DNA of 64,000 bases from Hypericum androsaemum (lineage: Eukaryota > Streptophyta > Magnoliopsida > Malpighiales > Hypericaceae). Shown piece by piece: positions 12,757 to 24,256 of the stretch (positions are counted from its first letter, which is position 1; the number at the start of each line of letters is the position of its first letter). The notes beneath the pieces are model-generated. The model was not told the DNA's origin. It saw nothing but the letters and a program-made list of their open reading frames with translations, and did no database searches. The stretch covers positions 3,789,501-3,853,500 of the forward strand of contig OZ023187.1 of NCBI GenBank assembly GCA_963995505.1. Reading direction: 5' to 3'. Position numbers and translations under genes: made by a program.

Positions 12757-13358
12757 AATGTTTTAAAAACTGTGGTCTGACCGGCGGTCCGACCGGTCGG
12801 ACCGCTATCCGGGATTAAATCCGGGTCGATTTTTTACATAAACCCAGAATATGGTTCGACCAGCCAAAATCAGGTCGGACCATCCGGTCAGGTACTTCCG
12901 GGTGAACCGGTTCGCCCGGATTAGAAAATTTTGTGTTTATTTTTTTTATTTTATCAGATTTAATTTAGAAACAAAACATCAACTTCTATTCTCGGAGTGT
13001 ATATATCACTTTTGAATCGCAATAAACTTATATTTTTAACAATTCTCGATAATATGTCAACTAAGTTAAACGAATTGAACTAATATGTCGAACAAGAAAA
13101 CTTGTATAATCATTTTCTTGTACTTCTAGACTTGTTTAATTCATGTTTGAAGACTTTATTTGGATAAATTGTATAACAAAGTTGGTAAATATGTGAAATT
13201 ATTTGGTATTTTATCTTTTTTTACTCTAAATTAAATTTATCAAACTTTATTTAATAATATTAATATATAATCTAAGTTTTGGTCGGACCTGTGGTCCAAC
13301 CGGTCAGACCGGTCGAACCAAAAATTTTGAAATTTCCGGGTCGGTTTTAAAAATATTG
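12757..13358. mobile_element. Non-autonomous TIR element rich in ACCGGTCCGACC motifs
   Basis: A 602-bp insert is flanked by a 9-bp direct repeat, GTTAATACC, at 12748-12756 and 13359-13367. The left end reads AATGTTTTAAAAACTG; the complement of the right end reads CAATATTTTTAAAACCG. Both subterminal regions (12775-12920 and 13280-13345) are dense in ACCGGT, GGTCGGACC and CCGGTCAGACC motifs in both orientations. The middle is AT-rich and non-coding. Nine bases of target duplication suggest a Mutator derivative. Shifting the boundary by one base would give 8 bp (hAT), so the superfamily is not settled. Confidence 0.65.
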
Positions 13359-13367
13359 GTTAATACC

Positions 13368-15960
13368 CTGCCCACAGCCAGCAGTTTGGTGGGCTTTTAG
13401 CCCTCGGCCCAAAAGTACAGATTCAAGACTATCATTTTTTGGGCCTGATTCAAAGGCCCATACCTTTGGATGCAATATGCGAAGACTCTCTTTTTTGTAC
13501 TTCATCATTAAAATACAACTAAGATCCATCTGGAAAAATATTAACGTATAATCTCGTAAAAGATAATAGAAGTTAGTCTATGTAATAAATTTTTAATTTT
13601 TTTCATTGATGAGACGAATTAAATTTTGAAAACGAAACAAATACTATTAGAAATTGCTCGTGAAATAAAGTTCGACAAAACTAAAATATTAGAGTGGCCA
13701 TCAATGAAAGAAAATTATGTTTCTGAAGCTGGCAAGTCCCAACAATTATTTTCCGCGTGCTAACATCTCATCCGCCAGCCAAATAACTAATTTCGTCGGT
13801 TGGTTATTCCTTCGGTGCAAGTGGACCTTTTTAAGTGTTGACTTTCTGTTGCCTCTGTGTTTTTTTTATTTCTTGCACAATAAGTCAATAATTGCCAAAT
13901 AAAACAGCTTCCAATCGGCGAGTCACCTGTCTCAATTGAGATTCAATTCCCTAAACTCAATTTGTCATTTTTCGTAACTATGTTAAACATTTTTAGGAGC
14001 ACAAAGTGTTGAGGTAAAATTTTTGAATTTTGAGATAATGGTTTTTCGATATTTTATGAAATATCATGTTTTTGCCCAAACAAGGTGAAAAAATAGTTTA
14101 TCATTGTTTGGTCAAACCAATCTTGTAAAAATGGACCGAAGACGAACCCAAATTTTATTATTTTTTTACTTGTATGATGTGTACCCTCTTAAGAAATGTA
14201 TAAAATGGAAGTGTCTAATATTCCACCATGGGATTTTGTAACCCACTCCTGTAGTTATATATTCTTTTGTACCTCAGATGTAGAGCACCGACAAAAAAAA
14301 TCAGTAAAGCAATTAGCTATGTCACATAAGCACATGGATGACAAACTAATTTTGCAATATTGAAAATTGTTGTCCTTTTCATCTAACAGCGGAGGGCCAG
14401 CTATTTCCCCTCCATTGATTTGGTGGAGCCGATTAGTGTCGAATCATGTGCCTCAAAAGAGAATAACATATCTAGGGTACTTGACACCCACCGATTCCAA
14501 AAAAAAAAAAGATAATAACATTTTTTTTAAATGATAAAAATTTGGTTGTTTTTTGAAAACCATTCACGGTCTAGTGATATTATAAAACGTTAACTAAAAT
14601 GTCACATCACTATAAAAGTTTTCTCATCGAACTAATAAATTCCCACTTACCTTTTTAATTCAAAATAAGATATCATTTTTTTAGCTGTTCAAAATAACAG
14701 CACCTTTTCGCGTTTCTCCCCAAAAAAAATCAAGGAAAATGGATTTGTTTGCCAGATTACGATCATCTCTCTCCATGTATGACTTAACAACATATTAGAA
14801 TTTTTTTCAAGTGGCAAATTTGTAATGGACCATATAAAATTTGGTATCTCGATGATAGATTTTTTAAAATATCAATGATCAAAATATTATCGAATGTAAT
14901 CCATGACCTCCGTTAATTACTCCTGATTACTTGGGGCCGGTTTGTGCGTACTTGCGTTGGACTTTTATACAAGATTTCAAGGAAGCATTCGAGAGGTAGT
15001 TAATTATTAATTGTATATTGTAGCACTCTATTCAGGTTGCTTATTTTTCCAGAGTAGTTATTCCCCTCGCTGACTCATTGCACAAATTAATTCAAATTAA
15101 TTTAAATCATGTAGAATTTTTCAACAAGTATTTAATATTATATTTTTTTAATGACTCAAATTTTATACATCTTAGTTTAAAACAAGTCCGATTCTAGTGC
15201 TTCTTGATTTTTTTAGAAGAATGATCCATGGAGACTTTGTCTCAGAAAAAAAGAGATCAAATGTGAAAATGACGTGTGCTTTGTCTCAGTTTTTGCTGTG
15301 TTACTGCTCAAATTATATATCTACGGTGGATAATAAATTATTATAGATAAGAAGAAAGTCAAAACAAATACAAATAAAAATAAAGGGGCCCTTGGGTCAC
15401 GGCCATGATTGCGGCGATAGAACACATGGACAGAACATTAATGTTAGCCATCCGAAGGCTAACAAGAATGGAAATTCAAGATTTAAATCCGACAACGACA
15501 AGGTAGAACTATTCGCGTAAATTACCGTCTAAAAGACGGAGGTATGATGGCTGCCGGTCATGGGTAAGCAAAAGGACGAGGAACCGAACTGAATTTTTTT
15601 GTTCTAGTCCATGACAAGATGTCAATTGGTTTGGTCCGAATATCAAATTCTAAACTGAACAATATTATGATTTCCAATAATTTGAAGTTAAATATTATCG
15701 AATACGAAATAATTTTTGAATACGGAATAATTTTTTACTAATGTATCTAAAGTTGGAAGTCAAAACCTTTGTAAGAAACTGAAGTCCTTCACATTAGCAA
15801 TCCTCGTTATTATAATTAACGAGCTAATAAGTAATAACTGTCACTAATAAAGCTCAATCCTCCTAAAATTAAGCTCTAATAAACCGGTCTCTATCCACCT
15901 CAATCCGCACCTCAACTTTTCCTCTTTCATCTTTCTAATATTTTTTTTGGTTTATATATC
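13368..15960. other. AT-rich intergenic DNA, no gene seen
   Basis: Short A/T and T runs are frequent, and I found no ORF with recognisable protein similarity. Nothing here could be assigned to a gene, promoter or RNA. Confidence 0.5.
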
Positions 15961-15964
15961 AGGT

Positions 15965-18270
15965 ATGGATCAATGGATCAATTGTGTCTTGTCGTGTGTT
16001 TCGTCTGTCTCTTATGCTGTCTTGTTGAATGGGAATCCTTTGAATTAGTTTAATCCCTCCCGAGGCATTCGTCAAGGTGACCCAATTTCTCCATATTTAT
16101 TTTTGCTGATTGGTGAGGCTCTTTCCTTTTACATTCAACAAGCTGTACATTCGGGTCTTTTACATGGCATTACGCTGAATCAGTTTTGTCCTACTTTGTC
16201 ACATGTTTTATTTGCAGATGATACCCTTGTTTTTGGCCAAGCTTCTGTTGAAGAGGCTTTGGCCATAAAAAATGTTCTCACTGGTTTCTCGGCTGCCTCA
16301 AGTCAGCAATTTAATTTCAACAAATCCAGTGTGTGTTTTGGAAGATGGGTGACTGACGAGGAGAAGAGCTGCATTCTCTACATTCTAGGTATGGTGGAGA
16401 TGGTTAATGAGGACAGGTACCTTGGTCTCCCCTCTTTTTGGGGGAGATAAAAAACTGCTGCCCTTAATTTTATTCTGGACAGGGTGACGAAGAAGGCTCA
16501 ATCTTGGAAACAAAGGTTGCTCTCTCCCGCTGGGAGAGAAATTATGATCAAATCAGTCCTTTCTTCTATCCCTACTTACGCTATGCATTGTATCAAGTTT
16601 CCCAAAACCTTTTGTACTAAGTTGAATGGTATTCTTGTGAGGTTTTGGTGGAAGGGTGATGTTGATAGGAAGACCATCCACTGGATACGTTGGGATAAGC
16701 TTACTCTTTCTAAATCCTTGGGTGGTCTTGGTTTTAAAGAGATGTCGGTTTTTAACGATGCTCTGTTAGGTAAGCAGGCTTGGAGGGTGCTCAACTACCC
16801 TGATCTTCTTTGTGCCAGAGTTCTTAAAGGTCTCTATTACCCGCGCACTTATTTCTTACAAGCTGCGAGAGGAACTTCTGGCTCATGGATGTGGCATAGC
16901 ATCCACGGAGGGAAGGAAATTATTAGACCTGATGTACTCTGGAGAATGGGGAATGGTGGGTCTATTGATCCGTGGATTGAACAGTGGCTTCCTAGTCTTC
17001 CTAATGCTAGGGTTTTGTCTGTTAAACCCGTTGACTCTCTTATTTTGAAGGCTGCTGATCTTTTCGATTTTGTTCTTAATTTTTGGAACAATGGTTTGCT
17101 TCTAACATTGTTTGATTCTCAGGAAGTTGATGCTATTCTCGCTATTAAGCATCCTCAGATGGAATTTCGGGATAAAATTGTCTGGAAAAAAGCTGTGGAT
17201 GGTTCCTACTCTGTTAAGATTGGGTATCTGAAAATTAAAGAAATTGTTTCACCAGCTTCTCATTCTCTTTTGGCAGGTGGTGGTTTTGTGGACCACTGGA
17301 GGAAAATCTGGAAGCTGCAGGTCCCACCCAAATTGAGAAGTTTCCTCTGGAAAATTTCGTCAAACTGCCTTCCTACTACTGAAGCGTTGAAAAAAAGAAA
17401 ACTTGGACAGAATAATTTATGCTCAATTTGTTGTTTGGATGTTGAATCTGTTGTCCACTTACTCTTTGTGTGCCCACATGCCAAATCTACGTGGTTTCAT
17501 TGTTGTTTAGGGCTTAGAATTGATGATGTTGTTATCACCTCTTTTATTGATTGGTTCTCTGTTGCCTGTTCACAGCTTGCTCATCTTAATGCTTTTACTT
17601 TTATTAGCCTTATTATGTTTGTTTGCTGGCAGATCTGGAAAGCAAGGAATGAGACCATCTTTGAGGGGACCAGGGCGTGCCCGTGGAGGACTGCGATGAT
17701 GGCTGAGTTCGGATGGCGAGAATGGGAAGCTCAGAAGTTCTACAAGACACTGATCGTGCTGGCTCTCAAAGAACCACTCGGTGGACTCCACCTCAAGGAA
17801 ATGAGGTACTTCTGAACTGCGATGCTGCCTGGAGAAGCATCTCTTGTGGTGCTGGTGCGGCCGTCGTGGCTAGGAATAATATTGGCCTCATGTTGGGAGG
17901 CAGCAACAAATCCTTGAGTGCTTCCTCGGCACTGGAGGCTGAGATTGGGGCTATTGTGATGGCCCTCAAATTGGTTGAAGATAGGTTTGGAGACAATGTT
18001 ACCCACATTCACTCGGATTGCTTGGTTGCAGTAGACTTTATCAATGGACGGTCTACCTCGATTATGTTGCAGCTTGAAAACCTCGCTTTAGCGGCTAGAT
18101 TTGCTTTCTCTAAGCTGCATTTTTGTTCACTAAGCTTCACTCCGCGCGAGGCGAATGTAGTCACCAATTGGATTGCAACTAGGTCTGCTTCGGGTCTTGT
18201 TGAATCCAATTGGGTTCTTCACCCCCCTTTGGAGCTTAAGCTTCTTTTGTATGATGACTTTCCAAACTGA
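15965..18270 (+). pseudogene. LINE ORF2 fragment: RT, zinc-binding domain, RNase H
   Basis: One frame carries RT from 15965 to 17815, with in-frame stops near 16046 and at 16448-16450. It contains the RQGDP and FADD boxes, the thumb region and the zf-RVT segment (VPPKLRSFLWK...C..C...H...C, about 17300-17500). A +1 shift between about 17713 and 17815 leads into the RNase H domain ending at 18270, which carries NCDAAW, EAEIGAI and HSDC-type motifs. It cannot encode an active enzyme. Confidence 0.9.
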
Positions 18271-18310
18271 TTTCTTGGTAATATATTTGGTTCTGTTCTT
18301 AAAAAAAAGG
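15965..18310 (+). mobile_element. 5'-truncated LINE (non-LTR retrotransposon)
   Basis: The insert starts inside the RT domain (VSYAVLLNG, then RGIRQGDPISPYLFLL near 16060). It runs through the FADDT catalytic box (about 16215), the zinc-binding RT C-terminal domain and an RNase H domain, and ends with an A-rich tail (18299-18308). The endonuclease, ORF1 and first half of RT are absent, as expected from incomplete reverse transcription. Confidence 0.9.
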
Positions 18311-18382
18311 ACGGTCAATGAGACCCGCCAATTGGATTGCGACAAATTTACGGTTGAGACTGATTTTGTATAACGACTATCC
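18311..18382 (+). pseudogene. Second LINE 3'-end fragment
   Basis: Just after the A-tail of the preceding LINE, the sequence again encodes the end of a LINE RNase H: NWIAT near 18333, then LILYNDYPHD near 18365. It resembles 18165-18270 but is not identical to it. It is followed by an AT microsatellite (18387-18406) and the viral cluster. Confidence 0.55.
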
Positions 18383-18386
18383 CCAT

Positions 18387-18406
18387 GATATATATATATA
18401 TATATA
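18387..18406. repeat. (AT)n microsatellite at the left edge of the viral cluster
   Basis: About ten AT units directly abut the first viral fragment at 18407. AT-dinucleotide tracts are a common insertion context for endogenous pararetroviruses. Confidence 0.8.
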
Positions 18407-18487
18407 AACATGTTAGAACTATATAATCGTCTAATTGGCATTCTAGATCCTCGACCTCTAAGATTAGATTCTCCTTGATATGTAATA
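18407..18487 (-). pseudogene. Inverted viral fragment (upstream of coat protein)
   Basis: This is the reverse complement of about 26033-26110 in copy B with a few changes. At 18487 the sequence flips into direct orientation in the same region, so a small inverted repeat caps the left end of the cluster. Confidence 0.88.
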
Positions 18488-18583
18488 GAACAGCAACATC
18501 CACAGTTATGGCCAGACGAAGTCCTGGTATGGGAACAAACAGTAGTCAGAAATTGAGAAACTAATAAATGATCAGATATAGAT

Positions 18584-21500
18584 ATGTTCTCTTATTTAGA
18601 AACAACCTTAGGACCAACAACGTTAGGATTTTGGCAAAGCAAAAAGGCTAAAAATCCCGAAGAAATTAATACATTAAAATCATTAGGAGATAATCCTTAT
18701 AACTTTACGAGTCAGATTAGGATTTTGTTATTAGGAGTTGACCCGGCAAAAGAAAATACATTTATACAAGATACGGCAGTTAGGAACCTAGAACAATTAA
18801 GTATAACAGACTTTAAGTATATCAAAGAATTTAGCTCCGACTTTGCTAGATTACTAGCACAAACTGGACGAGCTATTGATGATAATTTGTGTAATAGATA
18901 TTTTGTAAAATTACCAGGAGACTTAGGAAGATCTATACATGAAGATTGGGTAGCTGATTATGGCTTAACATAGGGATTAGGAGTAGGACCACGAATAACC
19001 TATGTATTTAATAAACTAGAAGAAAAGTGTAAAGAAGCAACTATGCAGGAACAAATTCGAAGGCAGGCTTGGGCCTTTTGTAAAACAGCAGTTTATACGC
19101 CTCAGGCGTACGGATATTATGATAAACCAAAAATTAAGAAAAAATACCTTAGGAAAAGTACGTCATACAGAAAAGATAAACCGTGGAAAAATAAGGATAA
19201 GTACGTAAAGAAAAAACCCAAAACTAGAAAGTGTACCTATTTTATTTGTGGAGATCCAGATCACCTAGCAAATAGATGCCCTAACAAGGCAAAAAATGTA
19301 GAAAGATCTAACCTAGTAGAACAGTTAGACGAATATGACATACAAAGTGTTAAAACCAACGATTCTGATAATTCTGTTTATAGTATAACTAGTGAATCAG
19401 ACAAAGAAAACCCTCCTAGAATAACATATACATATATGAATATAGAAGAAAATGAATGTCCCCATGAATGGATTAGAAATAGAGGAAATAATCATATAAA
19501 TTGCTATAACTGTAAGTTATATCCTGCAATAGAGAGACGTTATCAATGTAATTACTGCTTTAAAGAAATCTGCTTTCTATGTATAAAAAAGATCTATAAA
19601 ATTGAAACGGATTTAACAGGAAGAAACAAAGAATTAACTAAAGATAACAACTTCTACACTGAACGAATTAACAAACATGAATTAGAAATTGAACTCATTA
19701 AACAGAGATTAACAAAGCTCGAAACAGAAAAAGATATAGGAAGAAATAAAGAAATAATTGAAGAAAGTAACATGGCCGAACAAGTAGCAGAAGAAGAAAC
19801 CTTTATAATCGGCGACTGTATAGCTAGTCTAATAACCTTAAAATGTAGAGTCTGGATAGAGAATAATAAATTCCTCGATCTAACAGCCATTTTAGACACA
19901 GGAAGTACTAAGAGTTTAATAGGATACAGTATGGTTCCTAAACAATACCATACACCACTAAAGTACCATATTACCACTCGAACAGTAGAAAATAGATTAC
20001 TAACATTAACACATTGTCTAGAATCCACTGGAATTCAGTTTTTAGATTTAGCAGGTAATTATAGTACTAAATATGAGCTTCCACAGGTAAATATTGCCCC
20101 TGAAGGTATTCGTAGTAAAGAATTTTTACTTGGGATTAATTTTCTTTGTAGCCTCAATGGAAGTCTTACTATAGCCCGTAACTGCATCACCATTAGTAAA
20201 CATGTTTATACATTTCCAACTAATAAATATATTCAAACATCCGAGTTCGCACGTAAGCGTGGTGAACACTCCCAATTAGATTTTTTAGCCACCAAAAATG
20301 TTCAGTCTAGTAATATAGAAAATGAAGCTTATCAGATGTTAGGGAAAATGTTGTCACAAGATTTAGAAAAAAGACCAGATATAAATAGAAGCATAAACTA
20401 CCCTAAAATTCAGAAACTAGAAAAGTTAGGATTAATAGGGGATGATATAACAAAGTCCAGAGTTAATTTCTTAGCAAAGATGAAAATTAAGAATCCTGAC
20501 ATCCGTATAGTTACTGCAAATATCGATTATAGCCCTTTAGATAGGGAAGAATTTAGGAGTCAAATTTCTGAAATGCTTAAACAAAATTTAATCCGCAGGT
20601 CTGAAAGTCCACATAGATCAGCTGCTTTCATAGTTAGGAACCATAGTGAAATCAAAAGAGGAAAGGCTAGAATAGTATATAATTATAAAAGATTAAACGA
20701 TAATACGGTAGATGACGCGTATAATATTCCAAACAAAGATAATCTTATAGGATTAATTCAGAATAAAAAGATATTTAGTAAATTCGATCTAAAATCAGGG
20801 TACAATCAGCTTCAATTAGAAGAATGGTTTAAGCCATGGACTGCTTTTACATGTCCAGAAGGACACTTTGAGTGGAATGTCCTTAGTTTCGGTTTAAAAA
20901 ATGCGCCCGCAGTTTTCCAATGATTTATGGACAGTATTTTCCTAAAATATAAATTTTGCCTAGTCTATATTGATGATATTCTCATAGCTAGCAACTCAGT
21001 TACTGAACATGAACAACATCTAGCTGTAGTCTTCGAAGAAGGCGTAAAACAAGGGATAGTGTTAAGTAAGAAGAAAATGGAACTATTCAAAAGAAAAATT
21101 GCCTTTTTGGGCCTAGAAATAGGAAACGGTAAAATAGAATTACAACCACATATAGCAGAAAAAATTCTTAATTTTTCGGATAAATTAGAAGGCTTGAAAC
21201 AAATACAAGCTTTCCTAGGTATATTAACAGGACCTTTATATAGTAAAACGTCCAAAAATGGTCAAAGAAATTTCAATAAAGAGGATATAGAATTAGTTAA
21301 AAAATTAAGCAAGAAGTTCGAAAAATAAAACCCCTAGAATTACCTCTTACCACAGATTATATTATCATAGAATGTGATGGAAGTAAAGAAGGATGGGGAG
21401 CAGTAATGATCTGCAAGCCACATAAATATGCAGATAAAGACACGGAAAGAATAGCAGCATACGCTAATGGTAATTTTAATAAAGCCGGTATGAACTGGAC

Positions 21501-21783
21501 TAGTCTAGACTTTGAGATACAAGCATTAATAAACGCATTAGATAAGTTTAAATTATATATAAATAAGGAATTTACAGTAAGAACGGATTGCGAAGCTATC
21601 GTTAAGTTCTTGAAGAATGAAAATAGCAAAAAGATAAATAGAACTAGATGGATTAACCTACAAAACTTAATACAAGGTAGCGGCTACTCCATAGAATTCG
21701 AACATATTAAAGGAAAAAATAACAGTTTAGCAGATTTATTATCTAGAAGTCTTAACAAATTTTTTAATGATGCAGGACAATAA
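18584..21783 (+). pseudogene. Viral coat protein-protease-RT-RNase H, copy A
   Basis: One frame holds the coat protein (from 18584) and a basic region. A zinc knuckle follows at about 19233, where the first Cys of the CFIC group is Tyr. Then come the CX2CX11CX2CX4CX2C motif (about 19500-19580), an aspartic protease with intact LDTGS (about 19890) and RT (FDLKSGYNQ; VYIDDIL at about 20960). RNase H follows at 21406-21783 ([17 protein letters not shown]). Breaks are a TAG at 18971-18973 (GAG in copy B) and a TGA at 20921-20923 just before the RT palm. An in-frame loss of 39 nt lies near 21223 (relative to 22800-22840), and one base is missing from an A run near 21300, shifting frame. Another TGA at 18569-18571 separates it from the upstream acidic region. 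Confidence 0.93.
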
Positions 21784-21913
21784 GATGAAGAAAAGGATCA
21801 TTAAGCCTAAAGACAAAGAGAAAATGGTAGGCGAAGGGCCAAGTACCCAAAGCCCCATTATTCCACAGACTCCACAGAAAAAAGAAGAACCAAGTATTAT
21901 ACAGACCATACAG
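21767..21913 (+). pseudogene. 5' fragment of the viroplasmin-like ORF, copy A
   Basis: The first 49 codons match 24240-24386 exactly or nearly so, and overlap the RNase H stop by 17 nt. At 21914 the sequence jumps to inverted coat-protein DNA, so the ORF ends after about 16 foreign codons. Confidence 0.9.
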
Positions 21914-22274
21914 AGCAAAGTCGGAGCTAAATTCTTTGATATACTTAAAGTCTGTTATACTTAATTGTTCTAGGTTCCTAACTGCCGTATCTTGTATAAA
22001 TGTATTTTCTTTTGCCGGGTCAACTCCTAATAACAAAATCCTAATCTGACTCGTAATGTTATAAGGATTATCTCCTAATGATTTTAATGTATTAATTTCT
22101 TCAGGATTTTTAGCCTTTTTGCTTTGCCAAAATCCTAACGCTGTTGGTCCTAAGGTTGTTTCTAAATAAGAGAACATATCTATATCTGATCGTTTATTAG
22201 TTTCCCAATTTCTGACTACTGTTTGTTCCCATACCAGGACTTCGTCTGACCATAACTGTGGATGTTGCTGTTCT
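21914..22274 (-). pseudogene. Inverted coat-protein N-terminal fragment, copy C
   Basis: This is the reverse complement of about 18487-18847. It begins in the coat protein after the FSSDFA segment and runs back past its start at 22177. At 22190-22192 it has CGA where copies A and B both have TGA, so the upstream region and the coat protein are in one open frame here. Confidence 0.92.
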
Positions 22275-22411
22275 CTGGAGCCAAGTTATAAAACGTAAAC
22301 AGAACATAAAGAGTAAAAGTGAACAGCTAAATAAACAACAATCCCAAATCAGAATCACAACCAGTATAGATAATATTGGTTTCATACAAGCGGGTTCGTA
22401 GTATAACAAGG
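22275..22411 (-). pseudogene. Inverted viral leader fragment
   Basis: It matches 30099-30228 with few differences, including the small hydrophobic ORF, whose ATG is at 22382-22384 on the minus strand. At 22274-22290 the leader is joined to a 15-bp piece of the coiled-coil ORF (ctctggagccaagtt, also at 29936), so about 150 bp present at 29951-30099 is missing here. Confidence 0.88.
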
Positions 22412-22510
22412 AATTTGACTCCTAAATTCTTCCCTATTTGCAGTAACTATACCAGGTTTAATCCGAAATGCTTAAACAAAATTCCCGAAATGCCAAATCA
22501 GAGTCACAGC
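22412..22510. other. Scrambled viral filler DNA
   Basis: Pieces of 15-30 bp from the region before RT are stitched together. Reverse complements of about 20547-20575 and 20505-20519 come first, followed by direct copies related to 20566-20590. This looks like end-joining with templated filler. Confidence 0.7.
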
Positions 22511-22921
22511 TGGATAGTATTTTCCTAAAATATAAATTTTGCCTAGTCTATATTGATGATATTCTCATAGCTAGTAACTCAGTTACTGAACATGAACAAC
22601 ATCTAGCTGTAGTCTTCGAAGAACTAGTAAAACAAGGGATAGTGTTAAGTAAGAAGAAAATGGAACTATTCAAAAAAAAATTGCCTTTTTGGGCCTAGAA
22701 ATAAGAAACGGTAAAATAGAATTACAACCACATATAGCAGAAAAAATTCTTAATTTTTCGGATAAATTAGAAGGCTTGAAACAAATACAAGCTTTCCTAG
22801 GAATCATAAATTATGCAAGAAAATTCATTCCAAATCTTAGTAAATTAACAGGACCTTTATATAGTAAAACGTCCAAAAATACTAGTCTATATTGATGATA
22901 TTCTCATAGCTAGTAACTCAG
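22511..22921 (+). pseudogene. RT/RNase H fragment, copy D
   Basis: It starts at the segment following the position of copy A's TGA, includes the intact YIDD box (about 22545) and keeps the 39 nt lost from copy A. A homopolymer indel near 22675 shifts the frame. At 22880-22921 a 40-bp piece around the YIDD box is repeated and then abruptly ends. Confidence 0.9.
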
Positions 22922-22934
22922 TCTGTGATAATTA

Positions 22935-23740
22935 TTAGTCTGCTCTATGCGTGTCTGGGATAGACACGTCGCCACGTGTTATACTAGCAGCTTCTAGTTC
23001 CATCTGTCGTTCATCTTCTAGGTGGATGATGTGGCATTCTTCTAGAAGACCTCTGTCACCACTATGTGGTAAGATCATTCGCCATTGGTCCGTGCTCCAA
23101 ATCTGTGTATAGTGTCCTTCTCCAAGGAGTCGGAGATTCTTCCATCCTCGTGGTATGGGTAGACATGCTGGATTCTGAAGTAATCTATAGACTTCTGGGT
23201 TTCTGATGTCATTGAGATCATAAGGAGAGGGGGCATCTAAGTTGAGTTCTGTTTCTTCAAATTCTGTTTCGTCTAACAGAATTATCCTCTTCTTGCCCGG
23301 GATGGTGGTGAACTATGTTACTCTTGGGAGAGTTGAATCGATGAGGCAGAAAATTCGTCCTCTAACCGCCATATTACCTCCTATCAGAAAGAATTTTTCC
23401 CCGAACCACTGGAGAACTTCTTCTGTCTTTCCTTCCTCTTCTAATTTTAAGATCAGAACATCTACCATTCCTAAGTGATAAAACCTTAGGATGAGTTTAG
23501 CTAGCAAATCTGTTTTATTTAGATCTACGTGCAGCTTTAAGAGTCCTACTGTTCTATTGTTGAGGTTGTAAGGTTTTTGTATTATATTTATTCCCTGGAA
23601 AATCCAGTTTGCTTCTCTATGATGGATTCGTACTAAATCTTGTTGGGCTGTGATCAGATCGTTGATATGGCCTTCTTCGGTTTTCTTTTTTATTAATTCT
23701 TCTCCTTCAGGCCATTCATCAAAGAGAGGCTGTAGAACCT
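22935..23740 (-). pseudogene. Unassigned viral-cluster ORF, about 268 codons, one internal stop
   Basis: Read on the minus strand, a single frame runs from about 23738 to the TAA at 22937-22935, interrupted once by TAG at 23315-23313. I recognise no catalytic motif. The first half is Leu/Ile-rich and mixed-charge with LLKLHVDL and VLQWFGEKFFLIGG; the second half contains acidic stretches and PRGWKNLRLLGEGHY. Both ends abut viral DNA, and its base composition matches the viral blocks. It could be the C-terminal part of the viroplasmin-like protein or a separate ORF. It is present only once in the cluster, so its native neighbours cannot be read here. Confidence 0.6.
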
Positions 23741-24256
23741 GTTGAGAATAAAGAGGATATAGAATTAGTTAAAAAAATTAAGCAAGAAGTTCGAAAAATA
23801 AAACCCCTAGAATTACCTCTTACCACAGATTATATTATCATAGAATGTGATGGAAGTAAAGAAGGATGGGGAGCAGTAATGATCTGCAAGCCACATAAAT
23901 ATGCAGATAAAGACATGGAAAGAATAGCAGCATACGCTAGTGGTAATTTTAATAAAGCCGGTATGAACTGGACTAGTCTAGACTTTGAGATACAAGCATT
24001 AATAAACGCATTAGACAAGTTTAAATTATATATAAATAAGGAATTTACAGTAAGAACGGATTGCGAAGCTATCGTTAAGTTCTTGAAGAATGAAAATAGC
24101 AAAAAGATAAATAGAACTAGATGGATTAACCTACAAAACTTAATACAAGGTAGCGGCTACTCCATAGAATTCGAACATATTAAAGGAAAAAATAACAGTT
24201 TAGCAGATTTATTATCTAGAAGTCTTAACAAATTTTTTAATGATGCAGGACAATAA
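23741..24256 (+). pseudogene. Viral RNase H domain, second copy
   Basis: Sequence from EDIELVKKI through [15 protein letters not shown] (the catalytic Asp region), [11 protein letters not shown] and ADLLSRS is intact in one frame ending at 24254-24256. It has the seven-A run that is shortened in copy A. It lacks the RT upstream because of the junction at 23740. Confidence 0.9.

Noticed and set aside
13717..13902. Short hydrophobic ORF as a small secreted protein gene
   Set aside because: AT-rich chance frame without signal, splice or homology support.
16849..17091. Minus-strand ORFs across the LINE RT region
   Set aside because: They are shadows of the clear plus-strand RT/zinc-binding frame.
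22275..22411. Splicing (retro-copied spliced RNA) as the cause of the shortened leader
   Set aside because: The missing segment does not begin with GT or end with AG; microhomology deletion fits better.
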